DNA of 45,791 nt, from NCBI GenBank assembly GCA_027487385.1, contig JAIYDS010000211.1:1-45791 (forward strand), given 5' to 3'. How positions within the stretch are numbered: the stretch's first letter is position 1; each line of letters opens with the position of its first letter. Origin of the DNA: Acetobacteraceae bacterium (GTDB taxonomy: Bacteria > Pseudomonadota > Alphaproteobacteria > Acetobacterales > Acetobacteraceae). Under the pieces are notes generated by a model, which saw only the letters and a program-made list of their open reading frames with translations, ran no database searches and was not told the DNA's origin. This document shows, piece by piece, positions 43,682 through 45,791 of the stretch. The translations under genes were made by a program, and so were the position numbers.

Positions 43682-44578
43682 ATGACATCTGACCCCGCAG
43701 ACGCAGCCCGGGGCCGCCGGGAAGGCGGGATCAGCCTGGCCGCGCTGCGCTGCCTCGTCGCCGTGGCCGAGGGCGGAAGCCTCTCCCGCGCGGCCGAGCA
43801 GCTGGGCATCAGCCAGCCCACCGTGTCCGTCACGCTGGCGGGGCTGGAACGCGCCGCGGGCACGCTGCTGCTGCACCGCCGTCCCCGCGTCGCGCTGACC
43901 GAGGCGGGGCGCGAGATGCTGGTGCGGGCCCGCCTTGTCCTCAGCCGCATGCAGGAGCTGGAGGGTTCCGTCAGCGCCTTTCGCGCGCTGCGCCGCGGCA
44001 GCCTCGCGGTCGGCTTCTCGACGCCCGCCTTCGCCATGCCGATGATCGCGGCCTTCCTGCGGGACCATCCGGTGATCTCGCTTCGCACCCGCCTGGGCAA
44101 CACGGCCGGGCTGCTCGAGGCGCTCGCGGCCTGCGAGATCGAGGTCGCGGTGATGACGTTGATCGACCCGGTGGAGGGCATGGCCTGCCGGAAGCTGGCG
44201 GATCAGCGCCTCGTGGCCTGCCTGCCGCGCCGGGGCGCGCCCGCGCGGATTTCCCTGGAGGAGGTTGCGGCCGGCCCGCTCGTGCTGCGGGAGCCGGGCT
44301 CGATGACGCGGCGCATGCTGGAACGCGCCCTCGCATCGCGCGGCTTGGCCCCGCAAATCCGGCTTGAGGTCGGCAGCCGCGAGGCGGCGCGGGAGGCCAT
44401 CGCGGCCGGGATCGGGCTGGGCGTGGTGCTGGATGGCGAGCTGGGCGGGGATGCCCGGCTGGCCGCGGTGCCGCTGGACGGCCCGCCGATCCTCGGCGGC
44501 GTCCATGTCGTCGCCCTGCCGGAATCGCTCGACCTGCCGGCGGTTCAGGCCTTCATTGCGGCCGGGATGAAGGGCTGA
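43682..44578 (+). CDS. LysR-family regulator, phosphonate-associated type
   Basis: 298 residues. The winged helix-turn-helix (about 18-77) shows LAALRCLVAVAEGGSLSRAA and LGISQPTVSVTLAGLE. The effector domain carries GNTAGLLEAL, VLREPGSMTRRML, and LEVGSREAAREAIAAGIGLGVV, a set that I recognise from the LysR subgroup tied to aminoethylphosphonate catabolism (phn_lysR group). It is divergent from the transporter/PHP/PhnZ-like operon and so most likely controls it. The ligand is inferred to be the imported compound or a breakdown product. It converges with trmB, 6 nt between stops. Confidence 0.85.
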   Translation: MTSDPADAARGRREGGISLAALRCLVAVAEGGSLSRAAEQLGISQPTVSVTLAGLERAAGTLLLHRRPRVALTEAGREMLVRARLVLSRMQELEGSVSAFRALRRGSLAVGFSTPAFAMPMIAAFLRDHPVISLRTRLGNTAGLLEALAACEIEVAVMTLIDPVEGMACRKLADQRLVACLPRRGAPARISLEEVAAGPLVLREPGSMTRRMLERALASRGLAPQIRLEVGSREAAREAIAAGIGLGVVLDGELGGDARLAAVPLDGPPILGGVHVVALPESLDLPAVQAFIAAGMKG

Positions 44579-44590
44579 GGCGGATCAGCC
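44573..44590. terminator. hairpin formed by the two convergent stop codons
   Basis: GGCTGA (44573-44578, the lysR end) and TCAGCC (44585-44590, the trmB end on the other strand) form a 6-bp stem with a 6-nt loop. No T tract follows on either side, so it is at best a weak bidirectional terminator. Confidence 0.3.
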
Positions 44591-45280
44591 GCCGCGCCGC
44601 CATTCCCAATAGAGCGGCTGGCGCCCAGCCGCGAGGGCCTTGGCCTCGTAGCGGGTGGGCGGCCAGCCTTCGGGCCGCGTGGTGGCGGGGGGCGCGCCAG
44701 TGAAGATGGATTGTGCCCCGAAGACCTCGCTCACCCAGGCCTGGTAGGTCGGGTCGTCGCTCGCCACCCGCCAGATTCCGCCCGGCTTCAGCGCGCGCGC
44801 GACGATCGGGATCATCTCGGGATGCACGAAGCGGCGCTTGGCGTGGCGGGTCTTGGGCCAGGGGTCGGGGAACATGAGGAAGAGGCGGTCGAGGCTTGCC
44901 TCCGGCAGGGCCAGGAGCAATTCCCGCGCATCCTCGGGCCAGAGGCGCAGCAGGGGCGGCGGTGGGGCGGTCGCTTCCTCGCCCTCCGGGATGATCTCGG
45001 TGAGCAGGGAGCAGAGGCCGTGCTCATAGACCTCGCTCGCGATGATGGCGGTGCCGGGGTTGGCGCGCAGCTGGGCCAGGGTGTGTTCGCCCCCGCCGAA
45101 GCCCACTTCGAACCAGAGGGCCTGCGCGCCGGCGGCGAAGTCGAGATCGGTGAAGCGGATTCGCGGCAGGGCTTCGCTCAGCAGGCGTTCCTGGCGCGGC
45201 CGCAGCTTCTTGCCCCGCCGCCGGCCATAGAGCCGGTGCGGAATCCCCTCGGGCCAGTCATCGTCCGCGTCGTCGCTCAT
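44585..45280 (-). CDS. trmB: tRNA (guanine-N7-)-methyltransferase
   Basis: 231 residues from the ATG at 45280; a GTG at 45289 adds three. The enzyme makes m7G46 in tRNA with SAM. The SAM-binding motif FEVGFGGGEH is near residue 60, and the family signature LMFPDPWPKTRHAKRRFV is near 135-152. The C-terminal block TRYEAKALAAGRQPLYWEW is typical. It lies downstream of metK on the same strand, but a terminator separates them, so co-transcription would need read-through. The metK-trmB order is common in Alphaproteobacteria. Confidence 0.94.
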   Translation of the reverse strand: MSDDADDDWPEGIPHRLYGRRRGKKLRPRQERLLSEALPRIRFTDLDFAAGAQALWFEVGFGGGEHTLAQLRANPGTAIIASEVYEHGLCSLLTEIIPEGEEATAPPPPLLRLWPEDARELLLALPEASLDRLFLMFPDPWPKTRHAKRRFVHPEMIPIVARALKPGGIWRVASDDPTYQAWVSEVFGAQSIFTGAPPATTRPEGWPPTRYEAKALAAGRQPLYWEWRRGG

Positions 45281-45300
45281 CGCATCCACTCATGGATTGC

Positions 45301-45350
45301 AAAGGCCTGGGCCTTTGCCGGGGTTCAAGGGGCGGCGCCCCTTGCGGGGC
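45301..45350. repeat. intergenic hairpin element (REP-like)
   Basis: Two palindromes are adjacent: AAAGGCCTGGGCCTTT (45301-45316) and CAAGGGGC/GCCCCTTG (45327-45334 with 45338-45345 approximately). The 'TTCAAGGGGCGGCGCCCCTTG' style resembles repeats I recall in Acetobacteraceae intergenic regions. It lies between metK's terminator and trmB and could be a secondary terminator. Confidence 0.4.
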
Positions 45351-45352
45351 AT

Positions 45353-45390
45353 GAAAGAAAAAGGGCGGCCTCCTCACGGAAGCCGCCCCT
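45353..45390 (-). terminator. rho-independent terminator of metK
   Basis: On the minus strand, GGGCGGC (45388-45382) pairs with GCCGCCC (45369-45363) across a 12-nt loop and is followed by TTTTTCTTTC. It starts about 20 nt past the metK stop. Confidence 0.85.
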
Positions 45391-45411
45391 TTGTTTGCTC
45401 CTGCCGGCGGC

Positions 45412-45791
45412 TCAGCGACCGAAGGCGGCCTTCAGCGCGGGGACCAGGTCGGTCTTCTCCCAGGTGAAGGTGCCCTTCTCCTCATCCGGCGTGCGGCCGA
45501 AATGGCCGTAGCTGGAGGTCGGCACGTAGATCGCGCGGTTCAGGTGCAGATGCTCGCGGATGCCGCGCGGCGAGAGGTTCACCATGTCCTGCACGACCTT
45601 GGCGAGCTTCACCTCGTCCACATCCTTGCCGGTGCCGTGCAGGTCGAAATAGACCGAGAGCGGCTTGGCGACGCCGATGGCGTAGGAGACCTGGATGGTG
45701 CACTTCTCCGCGAGGCCGGCGGCGACGACGTTCTTCGCCACATAGCGCGCGGCATAGGCGGCCGAGCGGTCCACCTTCGTGGGATCCTTGC
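45412..45791 (-). CDS. metK: S-adenosylmethionine synthetase (C-terminal part)
   Basis: The frame continues off the right edge, so only about the last 126 residues are present. They contain [20 protein letters not shown], carrying the conserved catalytic-domain block with the Lys-Val-Asp-Arg-Ser-Ala signature, then [15 protein letters not shown] and the C-terminal TSSYGHFGR. This is the central/C-terminal part of MetK, which makes SAM from methionine and ATP. The product feeds TrmB next door and the SAH handled by AhcY earlier in the window. A clear terminator follows. Confidence 0.96.
   Translation of the reverse strand, partial: KDPTKVDRSAAYAARYVAKNVVAAGLAEKCTIQVSYAIGVAKPLSVYFDLHGTGKDVDEVKLAKVVQDMVNLSPRGIREHLHLNRAIYVPTSSYGHFGRTPDEEKGTFTWEKTDLVPALKAAFGR

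Overview
The window is about 45.8 kb of very GC-rich, densely coding chromosomal DNA. Gene content points to an alphaproteobacterium, most likely in the Acetobacteraceae (Roseomonas-like): a large NAD-specific glutamate dehydrogenase, a DUF1489 protein, an alphaproteobacterial-type ahcY, a Bug-type solute-binding protein, trmB next to metK, and hairpin-rich intergenic repeats. The taxonomic call is an inference from gene content. I saw no tRNA, rRNA, CRISPR array, transposase or phage module.

Left part (1-18.6 kb). The 3' end of the 2-oxoglutarate dehydrogenase E2 gene is followed by a small unknown gene, a DUF1489 gene and a lysozyme-like protein. A minus-strand operon (5660 to 1830) encodes a flavin monooxygenase-like protein, two AhpD/CMD-family proteins and a class-III aminotransferase. 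Next come a Bug-type binding protein, ahcY with a possible operator, a DUF4149 membrane protein, an Atg22/UMF1-type MFS transporter, an unknown gene and the 1530-residue NAD-glutamate dehydrogenase. A plus-strand trio follows: a JmjC ribosomal-oxygenase-like protein, an OmpA-domain protein, and a secreted protein made of four copies of a two-cysteine module.

Centre (18.7-35.2 kb). This is the most striking locus: a six-gene, translationally coupled minus-strand operon. It starts with a 3258-residue surface-type protein built from DUF11-like modules, including seven alternating A-B pairs, with an LEPR-XLL-like N-terminal leader. After it come a TolC-family outer-membrane protein, a small lipoprotein, a membrane protein joining a PqqD/RRE-like domain, an M50 (site-2-protease-like) metallopeptidase core and an HlyD-like domain, then a periplasmic adaptor and a GAF-like/HlyD fusion. 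No ABC or RND energy component is encoded with it. It looks like a dedicated, poorly characterised export system for the giant protein.

Right part (35.6-45.8 kb). A second compact minus-strand operon encodes two paralogous family-5 substrate-binding proteins, two Dpp-type permeases, a fused double ATPase, a PHP-domain metallohydrolase and a PhnZ-like HD-domain oxygenase. It is divergent from a LysR regulator that resembles the phosphonate-associated LysR group. Together these suggest uptake and breakdown of an organophosphonate or phosphoester by a non-PhnCDE transporter. trmB and the 3' end of metK close the window.
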